From Ectocarpus siliculosus (lineage: Eukaryota; Sar; Phaeophyceae; Ectocarpales; Ectocarpaceae), in NCBI GenBank assembly GCA_000310025.1, contig FN649755.1, positions 923,221 through 949,994 of the forward strand: a DNA stretch of 26,774 bases, read 5' to 3'. Under the pieces are notes generated by a model. The model was not told the DNA's origin. It did no database searches and worked only from the letters and a program-made list of their open reading frames with translations. The stretch's first letter is position 1; every line of letters starts with the position of its first letter. Position numbers and translations under genes: made by a program. Of the stretch, positions 11,450 through 21,600 are shown piece after piece.

Positions 11450-12700
11450 ATATGGAGGCGTTTTTGAACGAAAGCGTGAAAAGAAGGAGCCCGGTTTTTT
11501 TGAGGCTTGCTATTCGTGTTTTTGACAGAAGCATCGGACAAGCGCACCGCAGGCGCTGTAACATCACTGAGAACGCTAGAAAGACCTGCCAGACTCACGT
11601 CCAGGTCTGTTGTGGAGATGGACAAGCGGCAGAAGCGGCGTTCAGTCCGTTCTTGGTCCAAAACTAGACATTGCGTGGTGCTCTCGTTTTCAACTGCTGC
11701 TGTCGGTGCTGGGGATTTTTTTTCGATCACACATAGCAAACACGGAAACAGTAGAACGAGTACAGCAGCACCATCAAGACCTCCAAAGCGCTGATTCCTT
11801 CGGTTCGGCTGTCTATATGATACCATCTCCCGGCGCCGTGCTGCTTCGTGGGTATTGAGTGCTTGGGTGCTGCTCAATAAGGTGTGTGAGAGACGTGTGC
11901 CACCTCACCAAAATGCCGTTGGAAAAATTGCGGCGAGATGATCTGTTTTTGGTCGGACACATCAACATCAATCCACGGCGTCACGCAGCAGTAGAGCAAC
12001 AGGGCCTCCAACACGCTAATTATTTCGGATTGGCCATCTATATGATGCTGGCCGTCATCGCGGCTGCCGCCCTATGATTGTTGAGCTCGTCTACCTTTGG
12101 GTAGGTGGTGGTCAAAGATGGGAGTCGCAACCGTGAAAAATGAGCTGGCAAACTGAAGAAATCGCAAGCAACACCCAGGTTGCGACACTCTGCCGTGCGC
12201 CTGTTGTTGCTAAAAACTGAAAACAGCAGGCCGGGTGGACGGGATCTTTCTAAGTGTATTGTCCTCTGTGCCGGGTGCTGCTTATTGCGCTTTTATCGCT
12301 GCTCTATGGTGAGCAATACCATGTCAACCTGTTGTGTGCCGAGCAAAGCATGTATTCAGGGAAGGAAACGTGCTTTTTTTGATGACATCACGAAAAGAAC
12401 AAGCAAGAAAAAGTCGGGTTTTCTTTCAACCGTTCCGATTAAAAAAGAACGATTTCGACGTTGCGTTAACAATAACCCTAAGCTGAAGGAATATGAATCG
12501 CGGGGCGATACCGCAGCTTCGACAGCGAACTTGCGCCGCGACCATCTGTGCTTGAGGTGGCAAAAGGGCTGCTAGGGACATGTAGCCGTGGAAGAAGCAC
12601 CTCGCTCACCGATGAGGGAGGCACAGACAGGGCCTACAGCTCGAACTTCGACGTCTCGCTTTCTCTCTACGGTAGAGCAATATATGATGAATACCTCCTT
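11450..12700 (+). repeat. Three strongly diverged repeat units, possibly ex-coding
   Basis: Segments at 11450-11870, 11880-12080 and 12350-12700 share blocks that are more similar in translation than in DNA: AFLNESVKRR against AFFDDITKRT, LRRDDLFL against LRRDHLCL, and QQHQDLQSADSFGSAVYM against QQGLQHANYFGLAIYM. The middle unit is only the second half. Stops and frame changes interrupt them, so if this was once a gene family it is decayed. The family is not recognised. Confidence 0.4.
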
Positions 12701-12829
12701 TTCGTGCCCCACGCTCGTGCCAGTTGTTGTCTACAGTCCGAAATGAGGTCTGGAACTACATAACTGCTGTGCGCTTCATCATCCAACAAACAGCAGGCCT
12801 TGTATGTATTTTCAAATGTTGTTTACAAG

Positions 12830-13440
12830 TATCGTTTCATAAATTTCCAGTACACCGAATATTGATTTCCCGCGACCAAAACGCCGATCTGCAGCATGAG
12901 GAAAGGAATGTACCGGCAACCAACCCACGGCACAACAACACGAAAGGTCTGCCGTTCGCGAAGTATTCATACCGGTGGTTGTGCGGGCCGAGGCACCCTC
13001 GTATCCGGCGGTCATTCAATAAATGACTTTAAAATAGCCAAGAGACGGCACTGTGCTGTCCGCATTATTATCTTAAACGGCTGGCGTATCTTCATTATTA
13101 TTTGCGGTTCATCTTTCAGAAATTTCGCAATTCACCGAATTGACTGTGCGTCCTCAAGGGATGACCGACTTGGGGCTGCTATACCGTGCGACCTCAAAGG
13201 ACCTGAAAGGACTGTTTCTTTGTTTATCACTTCAGAAATTTGGCAACAACGTACACCGAAATTTCCGTGCGTCCTGGCTTCTGCAACGGCAAAACGTTGT
13301 AACCCACGGCGCCACAACCCGAACGGTCCGCCGTTCGCCAGCTACCCTCACTGGTGCCCCTTGGTTGTGTTGGGTCAGGGCGCACCGGGCTGTGATGGTT
13401 TCACTAGCGTTTTCCCCGAGAAATGCGAACACGACGGACC
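12830..13440 (+). repeat. Degenerate repeat units with TTTCA.AAATTT..CACCGAA and CAACCCACGGC motifs
   Basis: The first motif occurs near 12835, 13117 and 13232. The longer motif CAACCCACGGC.C.ACAAC..GAA.GGTC.GCCGTTCGC occurs at about 12918-12960 and 13300-13340, with a partial copy at about 10640-10670. These are diverged copies of one non-coding family; function unknown. Confidence 0.5.
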
Positions 13441-14289
13441 GTAGAGTACCCGACGCGAAAATACATAGAAGTATCGCCTTGTTCTTCACTTTGCTAACCA
13501 CTAGCCAACCCCCCCCGCCCCCCCCCCGGCGTCATAACTCCGGCTGGTGCGATCTGGAACACATCATCACAGCAGGCCTGTTCTCACGTTACGGCACATA
13601 GGTGAGACGATCCCGATAGGCGATTGAAACCACACGGCACATGTATGTGCGGTGCGGCACCCTACAAAAGCAAAGGGCGCGCACAAGTTCAACTTATCTA
13701 CAAGAAAACGGGAAATTCCTCATATTTCGTGCTGCGAACCAACCTGATGCGGCGTTTCCGTATAGGTAAGTTGCCCGCTGCCGGCACTCAGGTAGGTGCT
13801 GCTGCTGCTGTCGGGGATATCCATGAGTGACTGTATGGACTATGCTGCACACAGCAGATCAGTGTCGCGGGTTGCTGGCAAGCAGGCAGCCTGGTTGACA
13901 GGTGGCGAGTAGTGACCAGCGATGGGGACGGGTGCGAGGTTGGTGATGATGGCGTGGGTCAAAGGCTCAATACGTTGCAGGAAGTCGTCTTGTATGTGCA
14001 TGGCTGGTTGCTGAAGTGTACAACAACGTACCGAGGACCGTAAGCACCGCATACAATGATAACGCCAAGAGCTTTTGCCTCGGCGTGCACCCCGGCCATC
14101 CCACAAATCCACAGATGATTGCTTCGCCGCATTGACAGGAATGCCACTGTAGTCCCAACTGCAAATACGAAGTGCAGCTCAATGAGCGGCCCAGAGCCGC
14201 TTACGATGGCACAGCTTTACGCCCAAAGCGGGATAATGCGGTGTTATACACCCCGGTCGGTGCGTTACCGTGGCCGGTGTGAAAGTTCT

Positions 14290-14740
14290 TGTTTTTCTCG
14301 TGTGCCGTACGAACCTCCGAAGGGTACGAAACTACCGTTGCCAATTCCCTGGCCCGCAATTAGGGCACCCGGGTGCTGTTGTGGCCGTGACCGTACCACA
14401 TGGAGAGCGAACCCGCTTGATACGCACGAACCAAACGCGATATATCTTGCCTGTATTGTACTCATCATGTACGATTCCGAATTGAGCGTCATCGGACCGA
14501 CAGCCATGAATTTTGGTCCTCCTGCCTCCTGCGCATGCGAGGTTCGACAACACACGGGAGCATGTCCCACCCACCAACATGCCCACCAAACGCATTTTTT
14601 TCTGCCCCAGTCATGTGCGACAACGATTCCGCGGTCACCCGGTTGTTACTTTTTGTCTTCGCTCCCTCTCCTGCTCTCTAGTCCGCGGTGTGCGACAGTG
14701 CATGGGGTTTGGATTGCGGCAGGGAGAGTGCCTGCTTTGG
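14290..14740 (+). repeat. Copy 2 of the 10640-11060 dispersed repeat
   Basis: It lies directly beside the right inverted repeat at 14805-15087. A 267-codon plus-strand open frame (14119-14922) runs through both repeats and matches no family I know, so I treat it as accidental. A shorter related segment containing LRTNL.RR in translation lies at about 13690-13820. Confidence 0.55.
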
Positions 14741-14804
14741 CTGATGCTGCTGAGCTGGGGTTCTTAGTTTGCCTTGGGGGCTATCAATGGCCGCAACATT
14801 CTGT

Positions 14805-15087
14805 TGGTATTGGTGCGGGGATTAGTGCTGGAAGCCCAAATGGGGACACTTTGGGAACAAAGCACTACATAACAGGCCTATTGGCCGCACCGTCGTCGCC
14901 ACTGCTGTACTCCGCTGCGTGAAACGTGCGTTGGAAAGCTTGGTCTATCATGCTTGTGTGAGGTGGTACGCCGTTTATACCCTGCTGTGTGAATGCCTGT
15001 ATGCCTCTCCTGGGCCTCTTGCTCTACACAGTCCCCCAAGCTGCGGGTGGATCCCCTCGGTGTAACACTGTACGTTGCCTACACCAC
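14805..15087 (-). repeat. Right, inverted copy of the 7221-7475 repeat
   Basis: The reverse complement begins TGGTGTAGGCAACGTACAGT and follows the same block order as the left copy, with small insertions and deletions. Together the two could be terminal inverted repeats of a roughly 7.9-kb element or two independent insertions in opposite orientation. Confidence 0.7.
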
Positions 15088-16395
15088 TGGAAATATTTGC
15101 TTTTGAGATTTGCTCAAGAAATTCTTAGAAAAAGCGACAAGAAATCAGAAACGCCGAAATGAGGACACAGGCTTCCCTCGTTGGGGGGGAGGCCCAGGTC
15201 GCAGTAGTCTTTTCCCACTACTATGGGCTGGCAGTTCTCTTCGTCGAGATTTAGAGAGGAGAGGGTCTCAGAAGAGAGAGACAAGAGAGAGTGCGCTGCC
15301 GAAGGGGCGAGGGAGACCAAGCCCGAGGGTCTCGGATTCCCAAGCTCCACAGGTGGCGCCAAGAGGGACGCATCCACAGTCGGGTCTCTTGCTGATCAAC
15401 CACCAGTAAGATCCTCCGTTCGGATCGTATCTTGGTCCTACTTTTGTATGTGCAACAACAATAGTTACAGCACTTCTACACCTGTCATCCACATCACCCC
15501 CCCCTTTATGCGCCACAAATTCATCTTTGCTAAGGATGTATTTTGGCGTTTCTAGAGGCCTTGGACGATATACATGGAAACAGGTGTTGTTGGAAGTTTT
15601 GTCCTTCTGTGTTGCAACATCTTCAACCATGTCTGAAGTCAGATTTTCCGTGTTGAGAAAAAACGAGTTCGTCAAGCTCAGTTGAAGATGTGGTCCATAG
15701 CAAAAGTAGGGTTACAGAAATCAAACTAAAAATAAAAGATGCTTTATCTCCTGCATGATTCTGACAGAAGAGAATTTCTTCCGTTCAGATATATATATTC
15801 TAGGGTGGCCATACCCAGATTGTGTTCACGCAGTTGAGTACAATGGTTTCAGCTACAGAACGGTTTGAAACTGATAGCTTAATATACCATGCCTGGGAAA
15901 AAAACAAAAAAAAAAACTTTTGGCTACAAAAAAACAGTTTACCGATGTGTCACGGAAACTGGTAACTCATTTTACTCATGCACTGTTCGTCATCGCACGC
16001 GTGGACCAGGCGCTTGCTGGATGATGGTGCAAAAAAAAAAAAAATGTCGCAAAATGACAAACAATCACGGAAAATTGGTCGCGTGGCCAATCGTGTTAAT
16101 ATCTTGATTCCGTCTCTTTACTTGAATGGATCTTCGTTGAAAACTCACTCAAGATATAACCGAGAACCAAGGAGTGGACACAACGTAGATGGGGGCCGGT
16201 GAAATCGATCTGTCGTTCGCTTGTTGAAACCGTAAAACGTATCCACACGTCGCGTGGTTTCCGTTGGTTTCTTGAACAAAGCTGACAGCAACAATAAGTC
16301 ATAAGACTCTCTCCTCGCCAGTGTTTTCCCAAGAACACTGAAAAAAAAATAAAATAGGGTGTACCAAAAAATGTACAAAAACCCCTTTCACCGTC
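15088..16395. other. Gene-less stretch between the inverted repeat and the hairpin array
   Basis: It contains a GA-rich block (15250-15300) and several A-runs (15898-15917, 16031-16043). A 135-codon minus-strand frame (15268-15675) has no recognised domain. Confidence 0.5.
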
Positions 16396-16641
16396 ACTAT
16401 CTCCATGTCACAAGGATATGGAAAAATATAGTGTTAACGTTTCATTACTATCTCCATGTCACAAGGACATGGAAAAAGATAGTGTTAACGTGTCATTACT
16501 ATCTCCATGTCACAAGGATATGGAAAAATATAGTGTTAACGTTTCATTACTATCTCCATGTCACAAGGGTATGGAAAAAAGATAGTGTTAACGTTTCATT
16601 ACTATCTCCATGTCACAAGGACATGGAAAAAGATAGTTTTA
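16396..16641 (+). repeat. Five-copy 51-bp tandem array of hairpin units
   Basis: Units begin with ACTATCTCC at 16396, 16447, 16498, 16549 and 16601 (period 51, 51, 51, 52). Each contains CCATGTC-ACAAG-GACATGG or a variant, flanked by ACTATCT and AGATAGT, followed in most by the palindrome GTTAAC. The variants GATATGG and GGTATGG keep pairing with CCATGTC through G-U pairs. Because 51 is divisible by three, a frame stays open across most of the array (repeat YYLHVTRIWKNIVLTFH), but the extra base in unit 4 breaks it. Coding is therefore unlikely. Confidence 0.9.
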
Positions 16642-16657
16642 ACTCGTCCCCATGTCG

Positions 16658-17107
16658 TTAAAAATAAAACTTAACACAAAAATGAAACAAAGTTGAGCCG
16701 CAGAACAACATCAGATAAAGGTTTGAGCGCTCTATATCTGGCATTGTTGCTCGATTCCTTGCTTCGGTACGTCTTCGCTTCCTAGTTCGGCAGGGTGATG
16801 CTTCGTCCCCCTGCTTATTGAGGGTGCGAACCGAAGTTGTTTTAGGGAGCGCGATATCCAAACCACAACGGATTCGGTATGCGGCTATCATTTCTTGACA
16901 TTGTGGTACCTCATCTGCGCGGTATTCGAGGTCTGACTCCGGGCCATACCCTCGTAGACGCAAACGGCATCGGTAATTAAAAGGACTCCTCGGACCCCGA
17001 CCACTTTTGTGGCTCACCACTTTGTCTACAACATAAGACTCAATTCTTGGTTGGGCCTCATCGGGGTGATCAATAGCGGATAACGGAATCTGTCGCCCTA
17101 AAAGAAC
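16658..17107 (-). pseudogene. Chromodomain tail of a Ty3/gypsy (chromovirus-like) integrase, fragment
   Basis: The minus-strand frame open from 17107 contains ESYVVDKVVSHKSGRG, then YRCRLRLRGYGPESDLEY, then EVPQCQEMIAAY. This is the layout of the C-terminal chromodomain of gypsy integrases (Y.VEKI..hR.g, Y.VRwkGY.pe.d.wE, eli..Y), which is thought to steer insertion into chromatin. The usual tryptophans are replaced, so it may be degenerate or a lineage variant. No integrase core, reverse transcriptase or LTR pair is visible beside it, so only the 3' end of the pol gene remains. The frame ends with a basic stretch (RTRKRRRTEARNRA). Confidence 0.65.
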
Positions 17108-18324
17108 TCAGCGAGTTTATCAAAGTCGGGCGCCGGCGGTGTTTTCCTCGCAAAATATCGTTTAATATGGGCTAGGTGAACCAAGAAATATCAAAACCAA
17201 AATCCAACCTATGAGCCGAACCATTGACGTCCTCTCGGACTCACTAGGTATCACTTATCGGGCCAACCCGACGTCTATGCCCAGGTCGTATCTCTTGACA
17301 AGAAAACACAAAAGTCAACGCAAATTGGAGAACAAATTTGGTACTAGACAAATTTTTCTCTTCCCAGTGATCCCTCCGCTCTTGAGCGACAGGGTGGGTG
17401 GGTGGGAAAATTCGATCAAGTCCCAAACGAAAACTCTTTTCTCTCGCTGCTGCTTTGCTGCACTGCCTTTGCGGGCGAGGCAACGTTTTTCCCTTCGAGG
17501 TCCTCGGCTTCCCAAGGATCCCAAAAGCTCCTGCCAACCTCTCTCTCTTCTCTGTACCCTGTACATAGCTATACCCCCGTGTACCCTTTTTTGTCTCTCG
17601 CCGCTCTTTCACGAAATTTCCGGAACGCTTCCACAAACCACGGATTCACGGTTATACCGAATCCTTCGTGACTTGGCCATTCCTTCGGGGACACTTTCCA
17701 TACGGGAGCCAAGCCAGGTCCCACATTCTGCTCAAAGGTCTTGGTGTTGACACAAAAATGTTGAGCAACGGAATTCCTAATGACAAGTTCTTGGGAGCGC
17801 TTCCTGTTATGGGTCTGGCGGGGATACGTGAAGGTACGAGGAGACCCATACTCGCCAAGTTTGGTACCGGTTCACCCAAGTTTGGTACCGGTCACCCAAG
17901 TTTGAGTTTGATTTGTGAAAACTTCCCCCTTTTTTCGAATCCCATATGCCTACTGTAGCCAGATGGTAATCTGCAGTACCTTTAGTCGGAAAAGCGGACC
18001 TACCTGCGGAGCAATATTTTCCAGCCAACAAGAGGGATTTTTAAATTGATACTGTATGTAGTAAGATTTGAAAAGAGCAAAGAAAGGTAAAAAGGCAACT
18101 ACTAGCATCTGCGTTTCGAGTTTCGATCTTCCTTTTAAGACCCACCGTGAGACCTACCTGGTACACTCCTTTTTTTAGCCGAATAGAGCTTTCAAAGCTA
18201 GCAAAAAATAGACAAGTACACACGCATCTGAAGCACAATCCTGCCCGTGGTGCTGCTGCAGGCAACCAACGCTGAAGGCCGTACGCAGTGACACGGCGGC
18301 TTATCCTTGCTGTTCCCATCGGGC
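17108..18324. other. Gene-less stretch upstream of the YHYH gene
   Basis: A 179-codon plus-strand frame (17211-17750) and others overlap on both strands but have no recognised domain. The stretch may be further decayed retrotransposon, since it lies upstream (in element orientation) of the chromodomain fragment, but no integrase core residues could be seen. Confidence 0.45.
17857..17906 (+). repeat. Short tandem repeat CCAAGTTTGGTACCGGT(T)CA
   Basis: Two and a half copies of a unit of about 19-20 bases contain GGTACCGGT, between an otherwise featureless 17110-18320 and the YHYH promoter region. Confidence 0.85.
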
Positions 18325-18416
18325 CCCCCAAGACCCGTCCCATTGTTATCAAGACGTGCATCCTGATAACGAAATCATCATTTTCTTTCCCCTGCCCCAA
18401 TCCACCCACCCCATAA

Positions 18417-18462
<46 letters not shown>

Positions 18463-18631
18463 CGAACCCTGATATTCGATCTGTATAACAGCCCCCAAGA
18501 CTTGTCCCCTTGTTGCCTAGACGTTCACCCTGACCACGAAATCATGATTTGCTTTCCTCCACCCCCTCCCTGCAAATCTCGCTCCTCTCTCTCTCTCTCT
18601 GCCTCTATTTCCCGAACACTGATGCTTCGAT
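18325..18631 (+). repeat. Tandem duplication with CT microsatellite just upstream of the YHYH start codon
   Basis: Two diverged copies, 18325-18480 and 18491-18631, share the order CCCCCAAGAC.TGTCC, CGAAATCAT.ATTT.CTTTCC, a CT run and TTTCCCGAAC.CTGAT..TTCGAT. The first contains a long uninterrupted CT tract (about 18422-18459) and the second a short one (about 18588-18600). The second copy ends about 48 bases before the ATG, so the block probably lies in the promoter or 5' UTR. CT-rich tracts near starts can affect transcription, but no such role can be shown here. Confidence 0.75.
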
Positions 18632-18679
18632 TCCAACAGGACCCCGCTCGAAGTCAACCACTACGCGAGACTGTGAACG

Positions 18680-21600
18680 ATGGCACGGGTCTCTACCACC
18701 ACTGCTGGCGGGGTCGGTGTCGCCAGAACGGCGCTGCTGTTCCTGCTGCTGCTGCTGACACGATTGCCACAAGGCTCGCGCGCTCAGCCCGGAGGGGGCG
18801 GCAGCGGCGATGGCGGCGGGGGGGGTGACGGGCCTGGCGGAGACGAAGTTCCTGGGGAGGATGAGGGTTCTGATGCATCCGTGGAGTGTGCTTACAACGG
18901 GAGCGACGCCCACTACGACGAGTTCCTAGCGTGAGAAGAAGTGGATCGGATGGATTTTGTTTTGCCGGGGCGCATTTGGGGCTACTGATAATGTGGAGTT
19001 CGTTTTTTATTGATCATGCGCGAAAAATCACTCGTTTTGTTGCGCAGGTCCCAGCTTTGTCGGAAGATCATCTGGTTAATATTGCTTGAAATATTTGTAC
19101 GCGCCTCGCAATACTGAGACGAGCGTGCTTCAACGATCTGTAGCTGGCGGGCTTTGCTTACAAGTTAAAATATTGTGTCCGTCTCCCTCCGCGACAACGC
19201 TGTCGCCGCCATCCCTCCCCCCTCTGAATGTGGCGTTTGAAGCCTCCTCCATCCTCATCAACACCCCCATGTCCCCAACCGCACTCCTATCACCTGCTCT
19301 CCGAGAAAACCGAGAAAATCATCTTCAATCGCACAGCCAGCACAGGGGAGGTCTCGATAGTCAAGTTCATGGGCAGGGAGCAACGTGGGACCGGCTCGTT
19401 GAATCCACATGATGCCTTCTTCCACCCAATCTGCCTTTCCCGTCGCAACCCCAGATCGTTGTTTTGTAGTATATTTGGTAGTAGTAATAATGTGTTTGCA
19501 AACTTTTTTTTTTTTTAATTCCCAGTGGCGAAGGTTTGACGATGGTGCGATGGACTGGCACTAACACGGGATGCCCGAATCACGTCAACTGGCCCATCAA
19601 CCCCAACCCCGGACTGGTGAGCGAGGCCATATCGGATAGAATCACATCATCATTTTAAGCCGGGTCGCATTCGCGAGAAATTTATGTCCATGAGAAAATC
19701 CAACAGGGAGGGGGCACGCAGACTCTATCCCTAACCAAGCTCCCACGACTGCATGGTTATCCCAACCACGTATTTTCTTTGAACACAAAACGTTTCGAAG
19801 GCCGCTGATCATGCCGCCACGGGCCGCGCTGTGCAACCTTGAGCTGTGCGCGTGTTGTCTTCTGCTTTCATTGTTCTTGTCGGGCTTTCTTTCGATTTCT
19901 CTTGCTTTGTAGGTGTGTAGGACCTTGTTCGGGGTTTGCTTTTGCGTGTCGGATTGTCACCAGCCAGGTGTCGTCTTGGTGTATCGTTTCTGGTTATCGT
20001 TGCCGTTGTGTCGTGGTGTTGAGTTGTTGGTTCTTTCTGTGTTTCGTTTGTGTGTATTTCCCAGCCTCTTCGAACCGTTTGTTCTTATCCCGTCGCCCGA
20101 AAGGAATCTTGTTGGTTCACCCTACGGCCGAACCTCGCCGTGTCTGCTGAAGGCTACGGGCTCACGCAGAATGACTTCCTCAGTTGGTGGCGCTTGCCTT
20201 CGTCTTCCCTTTCACTTAGCGCGGCACATGGGGACAATATCGACGGGTCTGATGAAATCAACATAACTTGTCGACGCATCCTTCCAACAACAGGTTATAG
20301 CCATCAACGAATCGATCCCGGCCTACCCCATGCTTCTCGAGGACGGGGGGACGACGGACCTGAGCTCTGCCGCCGGGACGATCGGGCTAATGCGCAACGG
20401 GGTTTCTATGTACAGGTAGGCAGTCTGGCCACCGCGAGCCTTACTCAACACCCCGTGTGCAGTGAGACTTGTGCGCCGCCTCGCATCATCGTGCCTCTGC
20501 TTATAGGTGTGTTTTACGTGTGTAGGTGTGATTCGCCAGCTGGTTGGGGGTTGAGCAAAGTGATCAGTCTACTGCCCTCATCGAAGACGAAGCAGCAGCG
20601 ATTTCTTCCTTTGGAGAGCACACTGAGTCTTGTGCCTCGACATCGCCAAAGCATGTCGCCCTGCGAGTCGTAGAGGAGTGAAGGGGAACAAACTCAAGTC
20701 TCCGTGGCCATCCTATCATCACGGTACAGCATGCCGTTCATTTCCTCCGCGTTCGTTCGGGCAAATACAGCTATTGTGTTCTCATAACCTCTCTCGCCCC
20801 CGCGCTTACTTCCAAGAGCCGCTGCGCGTTCTCCTTGTCGTGTTTTGTTTTGTAACAACGATGATGATGATGATGGACGACACCGAAAAGCGCGTGGGCG
20901 CTTGACGCCGTCGAAGAGTACGAGGACACGGCCTTCTACCTGGAAGCCGACACGTTGGACCCCTGCGGGGGGCACGCGACTCCCACAGGGTCCTACCACT
21001 ACCACAGCACGGCGGGGTGCCTGCAAGAACAGGCGGGGGCGGTCGCGGGGGAGCACTCTCCGCTGCTGGGCTGGTCATACGTAAGTCTGATTCGTTTATA
21101 TTCTTTGCTTCTTTTTTTTCCGAACCGAAAGAAACGGAGGGGGCTGGAGATGGTGCTGGAGACGTCACCCGTACTACCGTACGTACGTTACCGTAGAGGT
21201 CCCTGTTTTTTGTGCCGGTTGTCGGTGTGTTGCTGATGTTTTTGGTGGGCACCCACTGCATTGCATTACCAAGTAACTACGTACCTTGAACAGTGCCGGT
21301 GTCCGGTACAGTACCGCTACAAAACAAGGGACCTCGCTGTGGTTGTCTTTTTTTCTTGTGGGACCATTGAGTCGAACGCTACATTTCGCCGATGAAGGCT
21401 GCAAGCCGATCGGAGTCAGCACGCTAGTGAGAGTTAAGTTGATGATGACAGGGAGGGCTGGGTGAAAGTCTCCGAAGGAAGAGGGAGGAACGGCGACAAT
21501 GGAAAGGCGGGGGGGCGCTACAGCAAAACCTTTCAAGCGCCAAGCCTGACTAGAGAAAGGTCGCAATGAGAACCAACCACCGGGAGCTGGCTGGCGTGTG

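Noticed and set aside
14119-14922. 267-codon open frame
   Set aside because: It spans two different non-coding repeats, has no recognised domain and is overlapped by long antisense frames.
15340-15375. TGGCGCCA after CCACAGG as a retroviral-type primer binding site
   Set aside because: Only eight bases fit, and no matching LTR pair was found on either side.
16359-16661. Repeat protein with 17-residue units
   Set aside because: The frame is open only because the repeat length is a multiple of three, and unit 4 shifts the frame.
19228-19420. Possible extra exon (HSYHLLSEKTEKIIFNRTASTG) in YHYH intron 1
   Set aside because: It looks fairly protein-like, but exon 1 and exon 2 join in phase without it and give the expected domain order. 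No convincing pair of splice sites was found.
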